Of a stretch of DNA of 64,000 nt, positions 12,047 through 23,017 are shown piece after piece (the stretch's first letter is position 1; the number at the start of each line of letters is the position of its first letter). Under the pieces are notes generated by a model. The model had not been told where the DNA came from, searched no databases, and saw only the letters and a list, made by a program, of their open reading frames with translations. The stretch covers positions 496,001 through 560,000 of the forward strand of contig CAWFBW010000008.1 of assembly GCA_963814165.1 (NCBI GenBank), given 5' to 3'. Both the position numbers and the translations under genes were made by a program. Origin of the DNA: DASRAA01 sp963814165 (GTDB taxonomy: Bacteria; Acidobacteriota; Terriglobia; Terriglobales; Acidobacteriaceae).

Positions 12047-12640
12047 CTATATGGGGAATTTGGGCAGTAACGCGGGAACGGTATCGCGGTACTGCCGGTA
12101 TAGATCCCCAAAGCGCTCTTCGAGTTCGGCGTCTTCTTTGCGGATCATGACGGCCCCAGTGATCGCCGCAAATACCAGCAGGGCGCAGAGCGCGATCGAT
12201 CCTGTGCCCAGAGTCCAGCCGAACATTTCACACAAGTGGCCGAGATAGATGGGATGCCGCACCTGCGTGCGGATTCCGGTCACAACCAGCTTCTGGTCGT
12301 GATGCTGCGGTTCCAGTTCAGCCAGTCCCGAAATCTTTGCGCGATTGAAGCCCTGCGATGCCGAGCCGTATATCGAGACGCCTGCCAGAATAAACAAGAC
12401 ACCCATCACCCACGGAACTTTGCTTTCGTAAAGATGCAGATGACGGAATGGCCAGCCCAGCGCAAAGGCTGCGGCAATGAACATGCCCCAGAGGGGAATG
12501 ATGGCTACATACGCCCGTCGGCCGTATTGCCGCCAGCGCTCCACGAAGGGATGAAACACCAGCCAGAACAGAGGGATGGTGCCGTAAACCGAGCCCACCA
12601 GCAAGCCGACGATGTCGAGAATGGGATGCAGTTTCGTCAT
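12047..12640 (-). CDS. Isoprenylcysteine carboxyl methyltransferase-like membrane protein
   Basis: A 197-aa integral membrane protein with about five hydrophobic helices. Its C-terminal half matches the ICMT/PEMT-type methyltransferase fold: TGIRTQVRHPIYLGHLCEM holds the RHP motif and the SAM-contacting segment, and the ending KEDAELEERFGDLYRQYRDT holds the ELE/YxxY pattern seen in bacterial members. In bacteria these proteins usually methylate lipids or small molecules, and the substrate cannot be read from sequence. Its start is 4 bp after the stop of the beta-propeller gene upstream, so the two are very likely translated from one mRNA. Confidence 0.75.
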   Translation of the reverse strand: MTKLHPILDIVGLLVGSVYGTIPLFWLVFHPFVERWRQYGRRAYVAIIPLWGMFIAAAFALGWPFRHLHLYESKVPWVMGVLFILAGVSIYGSASQGFNRAKISGLAELEPQHHDQKLVVTGIRTQVRHPIYLGHLCEMFGWTLGTGSIALCALLVFAAITGAVMIRKEDAELEERFGDLYRQYRDTVPALLPKFPI

Positions 12641-12644
12641 GACA

Positions 12645-14864
12645 TCAACGCGCTGCCGGCGCTTTGATCACGGTCTTGGCGACGCCGACGTTTTCGAAGC
12701 GATCGAAAGCTCGAACCACCACGGTGTGTTCCGTCGGAGAGTCTTGAGCGTCCTGCTTTGGGATTGGCACAGTCAGTTCATAGCTTTCAGACTTGGAGTC
12801 CGAGATCTGCCCAATCGGCTCGGCGGCCTGCCAGTCGTCGGCGTCGACGGAATACTCGGCCCGGCTGATGGGCGAAAAACTGTCGGTCGCGCGAAACGCA
12901 AGGCGCAGTTTGTCGCCTTCGATACGGGCGGTGGTGAACTCGACCTGCGGAGGAGTGTTGTCCACTTCGAAATGATCGCTCACCGCTTCGCCCGTCAGAG
13001 CCTCGGTGGGCGAATGTGAAGGCTCGTCCGACGCCACAACCCGGATTGTGTACCCGCCATCGGGGAACAAATCGGCCTCCAGATTAACGTAGCGGTCGAC
13101 CTCGTCTTCGCGGAGTTTCTTCCACTGGGTTTCGCCATCGCCGCGGTAGTAGACGCTGTACACAAGCTGGTCATCGTTCGAATCGCGTGCCTTCCACTTC
13201 ACGGCTATGCTGTGCTTGTCGGTAACCGTCGGGATCGGCGTATCAAAACCTGAGCTATCGGAATTTGCGTTGCTTGTATGCGTCGGGGATGGCACCCGCG
13301 AGCCCACCAGCACGGTTACCTCATCCACTTCGGGCGCGACATTCTTGGGCAGGTAATTGATCGCTACGCTGTCGATCGCCGGCGCGGGCGTTCCCGAATG
13401 CAGGACCGCCTTCCATTGCAGGAAGCGCGACGGCGGAGCGTCCACAGCGCCGGACTTGGCAAGATCCACCTTCTTCCAGCCACTCCAATTGCGGTCGGGG
13501 TTGTCCACGTTGCCGCTGCGGGCAAAAAGTTCATAGTTGCCCTGGCCCCGGATCTCCGGCCTGCCCCACTTGGAAAAAATCCTGGCGTCGAAAACGTCGC
13601 TCTCGTAAGTTCCCTCGGCGACCGGGTTGCGGCCATGAGAAACACCTTCCCCAGGTTGCTGGTGGCGGCGTAAAGCCCGCCTTGCGGCGCACGCGCCAGC
13701 GCGGTCACTTGGTTGGCGCTCGCCTTCGTCAGGTCGGTGTAGCCGCTCTCAGCCAATCGCATAGACCTTTCCCTTGTTGCCTGTGCCGGCAATCAGGCGT
13801 CCGGTGGCGTCAAATGCGAGGGCGTACACCAAGTCGTCCTTGGAGGTCCAGATTGTCTTAGGCAAACCGTCGGGAGCGATGCGATAGACTTCCGAGCCGC
13901 CGAAATTGAATGTGTTCGGGAAGGGAGTTGGCGCAATTCCCGGAGAGGCGCCCGTGCTCGCTGACGGCGCCTGCTGAATGACTATCGTCGTCGTCGTTGG
14001 AGTCGACAGAGTCGGCCCTGGGGAGGTTCCGGCCGAGGGCGACGCGGTGCTGCCGCGCTTGTCGATTGATCCCGCGGCGTAGATATTGCCTTGCGCGTCA
14101 ATGGCTAGCGCCGTAATTTCCTTCTTGGGTGCGCTGTAGAGCGCGAAGGCCTCGCCCGCCGGCGAAATCCGATACACCAGCCCGCTGCCGTCGGTTCCGG
14201 CAATCAAATTGCCCGACTTGTCGAACTGCATCGCCCGGATTTGCGCTTCATCGCTCTTGAAAAACACTGCGCCGGTTCCGTTTTTCTCCACGCGATAAAT
14301 TTCACCGCCGTCGCCAGTTCCGATGAACAGCCGTCCTTGCTTGTCGAGCGCCAGCGACCAAATGTACTTCGTCTTCGGGTCGAAAAACACGGTCGCGGAG
14401 TAATTGGGGTCCGTCGGTGTTGCGCCGTGCGCGCTTTCACCGGTTTTGGCCGCGCTCTGCCCGCGTACGATCTTGTACACCTTCCCGTCGGGAGAGGTTG
14501 CGGCGTAGATCGCGCCACTGGGGTCAATCGCAAGCGCCTGCACGGAGAGCTCCTGCGGAGCGAAGATGACGCTCGCCTTTCCGTCGGGCGTAATGCGATA
14601 GACCCGCGCGGGCGATCCCCCTGCTGCGTACACGTTGCCTTCCGAGTCGCAGGCCAGGTCCCACAAATACGATGACGGCGACGTGTACAGTGCGGTGAAC
14701 GCCGGCGCCAGCGATAAGGTACCGTCGCTGTTGATGGCGACTCCGTGGACCGTGCCTTTCTCGAACTCGTCGTATTTGTTTTGTTGCCAAAGGCGCGTGC
14801 CCTGGGCGGCGGCGAGGGAAACCAACCACAGGCACACAATCGCCAGTCGGAGGATCTTTGTCAT
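12645..14864 (-). CDS. Secreted beta-propeller (NHL/WD-like) protein, frameshifted
   Basis: A large exported protein of about 740 residues after merging three open frames (changes near 13760 and 13490). ATG 14864 starts a signal peptide ending in LVSLAAAQG. The next roughly 450 residues contain repeated blades of the form WDLACDSEGNVYAAG, IRAMQFDKSGNLIAGT and ITALAIDAQGNIYAAG, i.e. a YVTN/NHL-type propeller, with a Ser/Thr/Pro-rich insertion near 14000. The C-terminal part looks like fibronectin type III/Ig-like domains (SIAVKWKARDSNDDQLVYSV). Function unknown; extracellular binding or structural role inferred. Confidence 0.7.
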
Positions 14865-14917
14865 GACGATGGTGACAACACGAACTCTTTTCTCGGCTGC
14901 GATGCGGTACGATTTGT

Positions 14918-15333
14918 TCAAAACGGATTCTGCACCGTTATCCCGAAGTACGACTGTCCGGGGTTCAGATCCTCTGACCAGATCCGTTCGCAACCCGCAC
15001 GCTCCGCGGCCGCCACAATCATGGAATCACAGAAATGCAGATGGTACCGGGCATGAACTTCGACCGCGCGGCGAACCATGTCTGCATCCGTGGGGATGAC
15101 CGGAATCGAGGCGAGTGCGTCGAGTGCGACCGTCAGTTTTTTCGCATCGACCCGGGGCACAACCTTGTGAAGCAGGGCCGAAGCAAATTCCCCCAATACC
15201 TGCGTCGAAGTAACCATGCCGCCGGCCAAGGACCTCAGCACAAGGCTGTGCGCAACGTCCCGCTTGCGGGGGTCGGAGATGTCATAGCTGTAGATCAGCA
15301 CGTTGGTGTCGAAGAACTCACGCCCGCTCATGC
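14918..15333 (-). CDS. PIN-domain ribonuclease toxin, VapC-like
   Basis: A 138-aa PIN-domain protein, the toxin half of a type II toxin-antitoxin pair that cleaves RNA. From ATG 15333 it reads MSGREFFDTNVLIYSYD, with the first catalytic aspartate in FFDTNVLIY. A conserved glutamate follows in TQVLGEFASAL, and the C-terminal acidic residues in HFCDSMIVAAAERAGC and WSEDLNPGQ. The open frame extends upstream to 15442, but the ATG inside the antitoxin 3' end gives the normal PIN start. It overlaps the antitoxin gene by 16 bp, typical of translational coupling. Confidence 0.85.
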
Positions 15334-15563
15334 AGGTCTTCTCGTTTCCAGTTTCGTTTTCCAACGCTGATTTGCAATTCCGCAAAGCTTCTTTCCAGCG
15401 CCTCTCGCTCACGCCGCTTCCGTCCCGAGGCGGCGTTGTCACTGGCCAGCTTTTGCAAGTATTCGCGTACCAACTGAGTCAGCGTCGTGTCCCGATCGAC
15501 CGCGATCTTTCGCACTTCCTTGACCAATTTGTCGTCGAGGGAAAGTGTAATGTTCATATCCAC
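15318..15563 (-). CDS. Antitoxin with ribbon-helix-helix-like N-terminus, VapB-like
   Basis: 81 residues. The N-terminus MDMNITLSLDDKLVKEVRKI looks like an RHH (Arc/MetJ) DNA-binding segment, followed by a polar helical tail rich in Arg and Glu (GRKRREREALERSF), as expected for a toxin-neutralising domain. It precedes and overlaps the PIN-domain gene, the standard antitoxin-first order. Such antitoxins usually repress their own promoter, here in the 87 bp upstream (15564-15650). Family assignment within VapB types is uncertain. Confidence 0.75.
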   Translation of the reverse strand: MDMNITLSLDDKLVKEVRKIAVDRDTTLTQLVREYLQKLASDNAASGRKRREREALERSFAELQISVGKRNWKREDLHERA

Positions 15564-15650
15564 AGGATAAGTGAAACCCTTAATATGTGCAAACTGGGAG
15601 AAGTCGCTCGCCCTCCCAGATTGAGTGAGACGCCGCGGCCCTGGTCAACA

Positions 15651-17453
15651 TCACTTGATGTTGATCGTGATCACCTGCGCGCCCGACACTTCGTAGTCCA
15701 CAGTAGCCGAAGCCTCGCTGGTTGCCGACTCAGCCACCACGACCATTTCCTGCGTGCTGCGCATGCCGTTCATCACGTTGATGACCGACAGCGGCAGCGT
15801 TGGCATCACGCTGTCACTTACCATCGCCTGCGGATTTGGCTCCAGAAGCGATACGTAAACCTGCGAGTTCCCGTGTTCTTTGTTCAGCAGCGCGATCGTA
15901 GAGCCCAACGGCAACCGTTTGCTCAGGGCCGGCGGAACCCGCCGCAGGCGGTCCAGCGTCTCTCCGTCGCTCACCAGAATGCGCAGTGTGCCCTTCGGCG
16001 TAGAGGTCGGAATCGTTATGGGAATCTGGCGCACAATACTTTCGCCTCGATAGGGACGCAGCAACGTCTCGATGGTGATAGTGTCTCCCGCACGCGCTTC
16101 AGTGACGTTCGTCCGGGCGTTCTCCAGTCTGGCGGAGCGACGTTCCGGCACCAGGTCGAAGTTCAGTTCGACGCCGAGATCTTCGGCGTCTCATAAGGAT
16201 TTTCGTAGATACGGCCAAACCGTTCGCCGATTGAGCTTGCGATACCCATGGCCGTCGTTGTCGAGTCCGACGGAGCGTACATATTCTGCACTTCCAGCTT
16301 GGGGTAGCCCGACACCGAAATGCTGCCGTTCAGCCGGTAGGTCGTGTCCTCGCCGTATTCGTTCATACCATGCAGCGCATTGAACACTGTCGCCATCATC
16401 GCCGTCGGCGTGATTCGGGCGTTGTTCAGCACCTCAAAGTGAAACTGCTTGGGATGAGCGGTACCTCGGAAGTTCAACGTGACCGGGTATCATCTCCGGA
16501 TCGCGACCAAAGCGTCCCATGATTCCAGTGCGACGGTCCTGTACGAAACGAGCCGATCGGCTCGGTCGAATTCACAATCTTGAACGAGTTATACGTTGAT
16601 GGCAGCGTGGCCAGCACGGTGGCTTTGGTCATAGGAATTTCCACCGCGCCCGCTTGCAGCAAAGGATGTCCGCAGGCCAGCACGCGGTTTTCATCCACGT
16701 ACGTGACCGTGCAGGTTCCAGCGATATTCATGTCGCCACGCACCAGCACCGCACTGACTGCCGAGCCCGGCTCCAGTGGTTCGGGCTGCCGCCCGCCGCT
16801 CACGGAGCCCGCTCCCATCACGGGGATTACTCCGACGGCCGCGAACTTGTCGCCAAACGCCTGCATCGTCGCTTCGCTGAACCCGCTGAACACCAGCGGC
16901 GTCTCAATCGGCTTCAGCAGATTGGCGTAACTCGCTCGTTGCCGCCTGGAAATCTGCCGACTCGCCGGGTGCTGACGTGCGGCTTGAGCCGGATTCGACC
17001 TTGGTTCTGACTACGTCGAGGTTTTTGGGGAGGCGTTTTGTCGAATTCGTCGATTTCGAGCATGGCCGCCGCCGGTGTGATCCCGGCAATCGGTTCCTTC
17101 GAGAATGTGCCAAGGCGATACGCCAGCGCGCCTACCAATTTGCCGTCGATGTACACCGGACTGCCGCTCATACCCGCGACCACACCAGTGAATTCGACCT
17201 TGGCGCCATGCAGGCGCGCCAGGATCACGTCGGACTTCGGACCGGCCATGTCGCGGAGGATGCCCAGGATCTCTACATCGACCGGTTCCGGCTTCGTGCC
17301 TTCGAACACGGTGTAGGCCACGCCATGCATGCCTGCTTTTACCTCGTTTTCGGGCATGATTTGCGGTTTGGTGACTACTTGGGCAGCCAACGCGGAGATA
17401 CTGAGAAGACATGCGAGAAGAGACGAAACTGCGATGCGCAACATTACAACCAT
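15651..17453 (-). CDS. Exported SpoIVB-type (S55) peptidase-like protein, frameshifted
   Basis: About 600 residues after merging four open frames (changes near 16900, 16480 and 16160). It starts at ATG 17453 (or 17444) with a signal peptide ending SALAAQ. The S55 domain follows: GMHGVAYTVFEGTKPEPVD with the conserved His-containing region, then GVVAGMSGSPVYIDGKLVGAL with the SGSP serine expected to be the nucleophile. The rest contains long beta-rich segments, for example RVLACGHPLLQAGAVEIPM. In Bacillus SpoIVB is a sporulation protease. Homologues in Acidobacteria are presumably envelope proteases of unknown substrate. No sporulation genes are seen. Confidence 0.75.
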
Positions 17454-17658
17454 CCCTGGCCTGAACTTCGGCGAGTCAGGCCGAGCGCCCCATACCGCGT
17501 TGTCCCGCCACGCGCGGGAGCTAGGCCAGAAGGGCGGTACCGATGCTTCGATGTGTCCGAGACTGTTGGTTCGTGTCAGGGTTTAATTGATGATGACGAG
17601 CCGCTGACGCCCACTCGTTGTTCCACCGGTGGACTTATACTAGCAGAGAGCGAAATTA

Positions 17659-18895
17659 ATGGAGCGCGTGATTTTCTCGAACCAGGCTAGTACTAATCGA
17701 CGTCGTTTCTGGTCACCCCGCCGCTTGCTCGGGGCGATTATGATTGCCTTGAGCCTGGCTTTCGCCGCTGTCGCCACAGCGCAGACACCGACCCAGGAAT
17801 CCTCGTCGCAAAGCCCGGCGGCGCAGAAACCTGACCAGACTCCACCCGAGGCCGGTGGCCCTGGCGGGGATGTCGGCCCCATCGCGGTGCCGAAAAAGAA
17901 GGAGTCCTCCGACGACACGCCTCCTCCACCCAAGCCCAAGAAGCAGGCTGACATTCCGGAATACTCGCTGCGGGTTGACGTGCCGGTGGTTACCGTGGAC
18001 GCTCGCGTCATCATGAAAGACGGCCGCCCCATCGCGCTGCCGCCAAACGTGGCCAAGGAACACTTCAAGATCTGGGAAGACGGCGTTCCGCAGAAGATTC
18101 AGACGGTGACCCAAAGCGAAGCGCCCATCACGGCGGTGCTGCTGGTCGAGTTCGCTTCCACGAACTACAACTTTATGTACGACGCGCTGAACGCCTCCTA
18201 CATGTTCGCCGCCAACTTGAAGCCGATCGATTGGGTGGCCGTCATCGCTTTCGACATGAAGACGCACATCCTGGTCGATTTCACCCAGGACAAGCAGGCG
18301 ATCTTTGGGGCTCTCAACACGCTCCGCATTCCGGGTTTTAGCGAAACCAACCTGTGGGACGCTATGTACGACACGCTGGACCGTCTGGACCGCATCCAGG
18401 GCCACAAGGAACTGGTGATTGTCGCCAGCGGCCGTGGACACGATGAGCCACATGGTCTTCGACAAGATCCTCAAGAAGGTGAAGAGCCACGCCCAATGTG
18501 ACCATCTACACGATTACTACCGGCGCTGCGATGCGCATCATGGCCGAGGCGCGCTACGGTAACAATCCCGACTTCAATGCCGCCAACATGGATTACCTGG
18601 TGGCTGACAACCAGATGAAGACCTTCGCGCAATTGACGGGCGGGCACTGGTACTCGCCGCGCTTCCAGGGTGACATGCCCGGGATCTTCAAGGAAGTCGC
18701 CCAGTCCATTCGCAACCAGTACACCATTACTTACCAGTCTCCAATCCCAAGATGGACGGCACCTACCGCAAACTCAAAGTCGAACTGGTTGGTCCTGACG
18801 ACAAGCCCCTCACGATCAAGGACGAGAAGAACCACGACATTAAGTATCAGATCATCGCGCGCGACGGTTATACGGCAAAACACGAGGTCGAGTAG
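17659..18895 (+). CDS. VWFA-related acidobacterial protein, frameshifted
   Basis: An exported protein with a von Willebrand factor A-like domain, of a family expanded in Acidobacteria. ATG 17659 opens a signal peptide (LLGAIMIALSLAFAAVATAQ), followed by a Pro/Gln-rich linker (residues 45-95) and the family start LRVDVPVVTVDARVIMKDG then HFKIWEDGVPQKIQTVTQ. The VWA fold reads ITAVLLVEFASTN then FSETNLWDAMYDTL. The frame changes near 18490 and again near 18745, ending at YTAKHEVE (stop 18893-18895). The usual metal site DxSxS is replaced by EFAST, so metal binding is doubtful. Role unknown. Confidence 0.8.
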
Positions 18896-18898
18896 GGG

Positions 18899-19534
18899 TT
18901 GCCGACAAGTGCTGCTGAAGTCACCGCTCTGCGATTGACAGAAACGGCTGTCCGCGTTTCCCGCCGAATCGGAATGGGACCGCGCGCAACCGGTTTCTTT
19001 TTGTCACGATTGGCAAGGCGAGAACTCCGATCCTCAACGCCAGACCGAAGTGGCTGTGCTTTGGGATGAGGACTCGCTCTACGTGCGCTTCCGTTGCTGC
19101 TATCGCGAGATCAACGTCTTTGCCGATGCCGATTCGAGCGGTCGCCGCGATGAGTTGTGGGGCCGAGATGTGGCCGAGGTCTTCCTGCAAGCCGATCGCT
19201 TTGGCGAGAAGTACTACAAGGAATTCGAGGTAAGCCCCAACGGGCAGTGGCTGGATCTCGACATCACTCCCGAAGGCCTTCGCCACATCACCAGCGGGAT
19301 GCGATCGACGAGTGCGGATCGAAGAAGACGCGCGCAGTGTGGACCGCCGAACTTGCTATCCCGATGGCCAGTATCACTGCTAATTTCGATCCGGCAAAAT
19401 CCTGGCGCGTGAACTTCTTCCGCTGCGAAGGGCTTGATCCCGAGCGCTTCTACTCTTGCTGGCAGCCTACCGAAACACCGGAGCCGAACTTCCACGTTCC
19501 GCAGAAGTTCGGCTGGTTGCGATTCGGCGGGTAA
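18899..19534 (+). CDS. Family 9-like carbohydrate-binding protein, frameshifted
   Basis: A protein resembling CBM9-like modules, which bind sugars. Two frame changes are needed, near 18940 and 19310. The first part reads SEWDRAQPVSFCHDWQGEN then VAVLWDEDSLYVRFRC, then WGRDVAEVFLQADRFGEKYYKEFEVSPNG, the core of the fold. The end reads WTAELAIPMASI then WRVNFFRCEG and WQPTETPEPNFHVPQKFGWL. The start is uncertain: TTG 18899 is the earliest in-frame choice, 4 bp after the VWFA stop. No signal peptide is visible. It converges with the VOC gene with no gap. Confidence 0.65.
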
Positions 19535-19912
19535 TTACGATGCGTGTTGCACAAGGCCCAGGTTGTTTCCGTCCGGATCCAGGAACCAGGCAACTTTCGT
19601 TCCATCGGGAGCAGTCCAGATCCCGAGATCGTCCTGTTCGAAAAATCCGTAGCGTTCAAATACCACTCCGGCCGTCGTGAGTTCGCGAACCCCGGCCTCG
19701 ATGTCAGCCACCTCCCAACTCAGTATCGAGAATGGCTGCGGCGTGAACTCCTTCATCTTCGTCAGACGTAACATGTTGCCGTTCGCGTCAAACACCAGCG
19801 CAAACGGATCTTCGCTCACAAACTTGAGTCCGAGTTTGTCGCCGTAAAACGCTTTTGCCCGGCCAGCGTCCGTGATCGGCACCAAGGCGACGATCTTCTT
19901 GTCAGCGAGCAT
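19535..19912 (-). CDS. VOC (glyoxalase/bleomycin resistance-like) family protein
   Basis: 125 residues forming one vicinal-oxygen-chelate domain of two beta-alpha-beta-beta-beta units: KKIVALVPITDAGRAKAFYGDKLGLKFV at the start and FFEQDDLGIWTAPDGTKVAWFLDPDGNNLGLVQ at the end. The C-terminal DPDGN motif is typical of the superfamily, but the glutamate/histidine metal ligands cannot be assigned confidently. Members act as lyases, dioxygenases or binding proteins, so substrate cannot be predicted. It is 10 bp downstream of the acyl-CoA dehydrogenase gene on the same strand, so co-transcription is likely. Confidence 0.8.
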   Translation of the reverse strand: MLADKKIVALVPITDAGRAKAFYGDKLGLKFVSEDPFALVFDANGNMLRLTKMKEFTPQPFSILSWEVADIEAGVRELTTAGVVFERYGFFEQDDLGIWTAPDGTKVAWFLDPDGNNLGLVQHAS

Positions 19913-19922
19913 CGCTTTCTCC

Positions 19923-21098
19923 TTACTTACCCATCACCAGCTTGGCGATGGTCTGCAACTGCATGTTCGACGTGCCCTCGTAGATCTTGCCGATCTTCGA
20001 GTCGCGGAAGTACTTCTCCACCGGATAGTCCTTGGTGAATCCGTATCCTCCGTAAATCTCCACGCACAACGACGCCACACGCTCGGCCACCTGCGAGCAG
20101 AACAGCTTGGTCATGGCGGCTTCTTTCACGAAGTTCATGCGCGCGTCTTTCATGCGCGCAGCGTTGTAAAGCAGCATGCGGCCGGCTTCGATTTCGGTCG
20201 CCATCTGCGCGATCTGGAACTGAATTCCCTGGAAGTCGGCAATCGCTTTCCCGAATTGTTTGCGCTCCTGCGCGTACTTCACAGCGTATTCCCAGGCTCC
20301 CCGGGCCAGGCCGATCATCTGCGCGCCGATGCCGATGCGGCCTTCATTCAACGTTTCGATGGCGATCTTGTATCCCTTGCCGACTTCACCTAGCACATTG
20401 TCCTTCGGAACGCGGCAGTCGGTCAGGATCAGCTCGCACGTGCTGGAAGCGCGAATGCCCAGTTTGTCTTCTTTCTTGCCGACCGCGAACCCTGGCATGT
20501 CTTTTTCCACGATGAAGGCCGTGATGCCCTTGTACCCGGCGGAAGGATCTACCGTTGCCAGCAGGATGAAGACGCCCGCTTCCTTGGCGTTGGTGATCCA
20601 CAGCTTCTGCCCGTTCAGGATGTACTCGTCGCCTTTTAACTCGGCGCGGGTTTGCAGCGCAAACGCATCGGACCCGGAATTGGCCTCGCTCAGCGCGTAA
20701 GCGCCAACCGTGTCAGCGCACATTTTCGGCAGGAAGCGCTTCTTTTGCTCGTCGGTGGTCCAGCGCATCAGAGCGTTGTTGACCAGCGTGTTCTGTACGT
20801 CCACGATGACGCCTACCGACGCATCGACCGCCGACAACTCCTCGACTGCAAGAATGGCTTCGAAGAATGTTCCGCCACCACCGCCATATTGCTCCGGGAC
20901 CTCGATGCCCATGAGTCCCAGTTCGAAGAAGTTCTTGATCAGCGAAGGCTCAAATACGCCCTTCTCGTCCATTTCCTTAACGTGTGGCCTGACGGTTTCG
21001 TTGGCAAATTGCCGAACGGTGTCGCGAAACAGGGTTTCGTCTTCGGTGAGCGAAACCAGCGGGGCGGGCGGCATATCGGCTGCGGTAATGTCTGACAT
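19923..21098 (-). CDS. Acyl-CoA dehydrogenase
   Basis: A FAD enzyme oxidising acyl-CoA to enoyl-CoA, probably short or branched chain. The 391 aa are full length. Seen in order: N-terminal helical domain, the signature AYALSEANSGSDAFALQT around residue 135, WITNAKEAGVFIL, the flavin/substrate segment GRIGIGAQMIGLARGAWEYA around 255, and the C-terminal IYGGYGFTKDYPVEKYFRD plus KIYEGTSNMQL, whose glutamate is the catalytic base position. The ATG 21098 start gives MSDITAADMPPAPLVSLTEDE. The pattern most resembles short/branched-chain dehydrogenases. Electron-transfer partners are not in the window. Confidence 0.93.
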   Translation of the reverse strand: MSDITAADMPPAPLVSLTEDETLFRDTVRQFANETVRPHVKEMDEKGVFEPSLIKNFFELGLMGIEVPEQYGGGGGTFFEAILAVEELSAVDASVGVIVDVQNTLVNNALMRWTTDEQKKRFLPKMCADTVGAYALSEANSGSDAFALQTRAELKGDEYILNGQKLWITNAKEAGVFILLATVDPSAGYKGITAFIVEKDMPGFAVGKKEDKLGIRASSTCELILTDCRVPKDNVLGEVGKGYKIAIETLNEGRIGIGAQMIGLARGAWEYAVKYAQERKQFGKAIADFQGIQFQIAQMATEIEAGRMLLYNAARMKDARMNFVKEAAMTKLFCSQVAERVASLCVEIYGGYGFTKDYPVEKYFRDSKIGKIYEGTSNMQLQTIAKLVMGK

Positions 21099-21202
21099 GG
21101 CATGAGACCTCGAAGCTGGATTACAAAACCCTCGATTTTAGCACCGGACGTAACGCTGAGCGCGGGCTTGTGTTCGAGGTTTATATTCACGTAGGAACCC
21201 TT

Positions 21203-22568
21203 ATGAACGCAGTATTGAAACTCCTTCTCGCCCTGTTCCTCGTATCGCTGGTTCCGCAATCGTTCGCCGAAAACCCCGACTTCGAAGCCCTTGGCCGAGG
21301 TCTGGTTACGCAACTGGCGGCCCGCCAGTTCGACAAGGTCGAAGCCCAGTTCGACGACCAGATGAAGGCCGCATTGCCTCTCGCCAAACTGCCCGAAATC
21401 TGGGACTCTCTGCAAGCGCAGGCGGGTCCATTCAAGAGCATTGCGTCCGTCAAAGTGATGGAGAAGCAGGGGCTGCATGCGGCCTTCGTTACCTGCGAGT
21501 TCCAGAACGCGGCGCTCGACGCCAAAGTATTCATGGACGACCAGGGCAGGGTCAAGGGACTGTTCTTCGAACCGACATCCGCTGCGGGGAACCAGGCCAC
21601 TGCCTGCTGGGGAGTGGAAGACGCCTGCCTACGTCAATACCGATCTGTTTCACGATCGCGACACCAACATCATCAGCGGCCGCTGGGAGTTGCCGGGCGT
21701 GCTTACCCTGCCCAACACCAAGACGGCGGTGCCAGCCGTTGTGCTGGTGCATGGCTCCGGCCCGCAGGATGCCGACGAAACGCTCGGCCCTAACAAGCCG
21801 TTCGCTGATCTCGCTTACGGCCTAGCCAGCCAGAACGTAGCGGTGTTGCGCTTCGTCAAGCGGACGAAACAGTACGGCGCTGATTCCAAGTCCGACGCGC
21901 CCTTCACCGTGAAAGACGAAGTCACCGACGACGTCATTGCTGCCGTAGCGCTGCTTTCCAAGATGCCCGAGATCAACAAGAAGCAGATCTACATCCTCGG
22001 GCACAGCCTGGGAGGCATGCTGGCTCCACGCATCGCCGCTGAAGACCCTCAGGTGGCGGGCATCATCATCATGGCGGGCACGGCGCGTCCGCTGGAGAAA
22101 GTCGTGGTCGACCAGGTGAAGTACATTGCCAGTTTGACCACGCCGCAGACTCCGGCAAACAAGAAGCAGATCGATCGTGCCGAAGAGATTGCTGCGCAGG
22201 TGGAAAGTCCGTCTCTCAAGGCTACCGATACCGTGGATTTCTTCGGTGCCCCAATCCCCGGGTCGTACTTCCTCGATTTGCGAGGGTACGATCCCGCCAA
22301 GGTCGCCGCTGGATTGAAGATTCCAATCCTCGTGTTGCAGGGTGGCCACGACTACCAGGTCACCAACGCCGACTACGAAATCTGGCAGAAGGCGCTGGCC
22401 GGTGATCCGCGCGCGACCTTCAAGTTCTATCCCAACTACACTCACCTGTTCGCGCCCGGAGCAGGATCAGGCCCGCCCAGCCCCGACGACTATGCGGTCG
22501 CCGGCAACGTTTCGGAGGATGTCATCACCGACATCGCAAAGTGGATCAAGGCTAACGCTGCGCGATAA
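21203..22568 (+). CDS. Exported alpha/beta hydrolase with DUF3887-like N-terminal domain, frameshifted
   Basis: ATG 21203 starts a signal peptide (LLLALFLVSLVPQSFA). Residues 22-130 form a DUF3887-like domain (QLAARQFDKVEAQFDDQMKA). After a frame change near 21615 comes an alpha/beta hydrolase: oxyanion region VLVHGSGPQDADETLGPNKP, nucleophile elbow ILGHSLGGMLAPRIA, acid in LVLQGGHDYQV and histidine in YPNYTHLFAPG. The merged product is about 455 aa. This two-domain layout is common among bacterial secreted esterase-like proteins of unknown substrate. It stands alone, divergent from the acyl-CoA dehydrogenase. Confidence 0.82.
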
Positions 22569-22935
22569 GTGGTCACCATGCCGGGTTGGTGTAGTGGTGC
22601 TGTATAACACAATCGCAAAAAACAAATATCACGACCGTTTAGAATCAATGATTTATTGGAAATTGTTTACAAGTAATTGATTCATAAACTAGTTATACGT
22701 ATCCATTTCTCCCCGTTGGAGTTAGCGGTAGTTTCTTAGGGCTTGACTGCAGGGTCAGGCTCAATTCTGGAGTTTTCAAAGAGCAAGACTGCGGCGCGCA
22801 CTGGGCACGGATTGGCCAGAGACACAACTCCCTCGCCTCAAGTTAGTTATTACGGTTAGATGAGCGGGGCGCACAAGGGCATGCAGCACACGACTGTGTG
22901 ATAAGAGTATTTTCAGGCTGGTATATCCCATAGTT
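22569..22935. other. Intergenic region, no gene seen
   Basis: The first half (about 22600-22710) is notably AT-rich compared with its surroundings. I see no open frame with coding character, no RNA gene and no clear promoter pair. The right end runs into the hairpin repeat at 22936-23006. Confidence 0.4.
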
Positions 22936-23006
22936 GAGCCGGAGTGCCGCCGGGTTGAAACCCGGCTCCCTTTAAAGGCCATGCTGGACGCGGCGCTGAA
23001 GCGCCG
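22936..23006. repeat. Paired REP-like hairpins downstream of the ADOP permease
   Basis: Two short hairpins in tandem: GCCGGGTT/AACCCGGC (22949-22966) and CGGCGC TGAA GCGCCG (22991-23006), embedded in a segment of the form gccgggttgaaacccggctc ... gcgctgaagcgccgctctacc. Palindromes of this style, with a GAA-containing turn and a trailing GCTCTACC, look like REP elements. This is a judgement from form; only one copy is in the window. Confidence 0.5.
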
Positions 23007-23017
23007 CTCTACCATGT

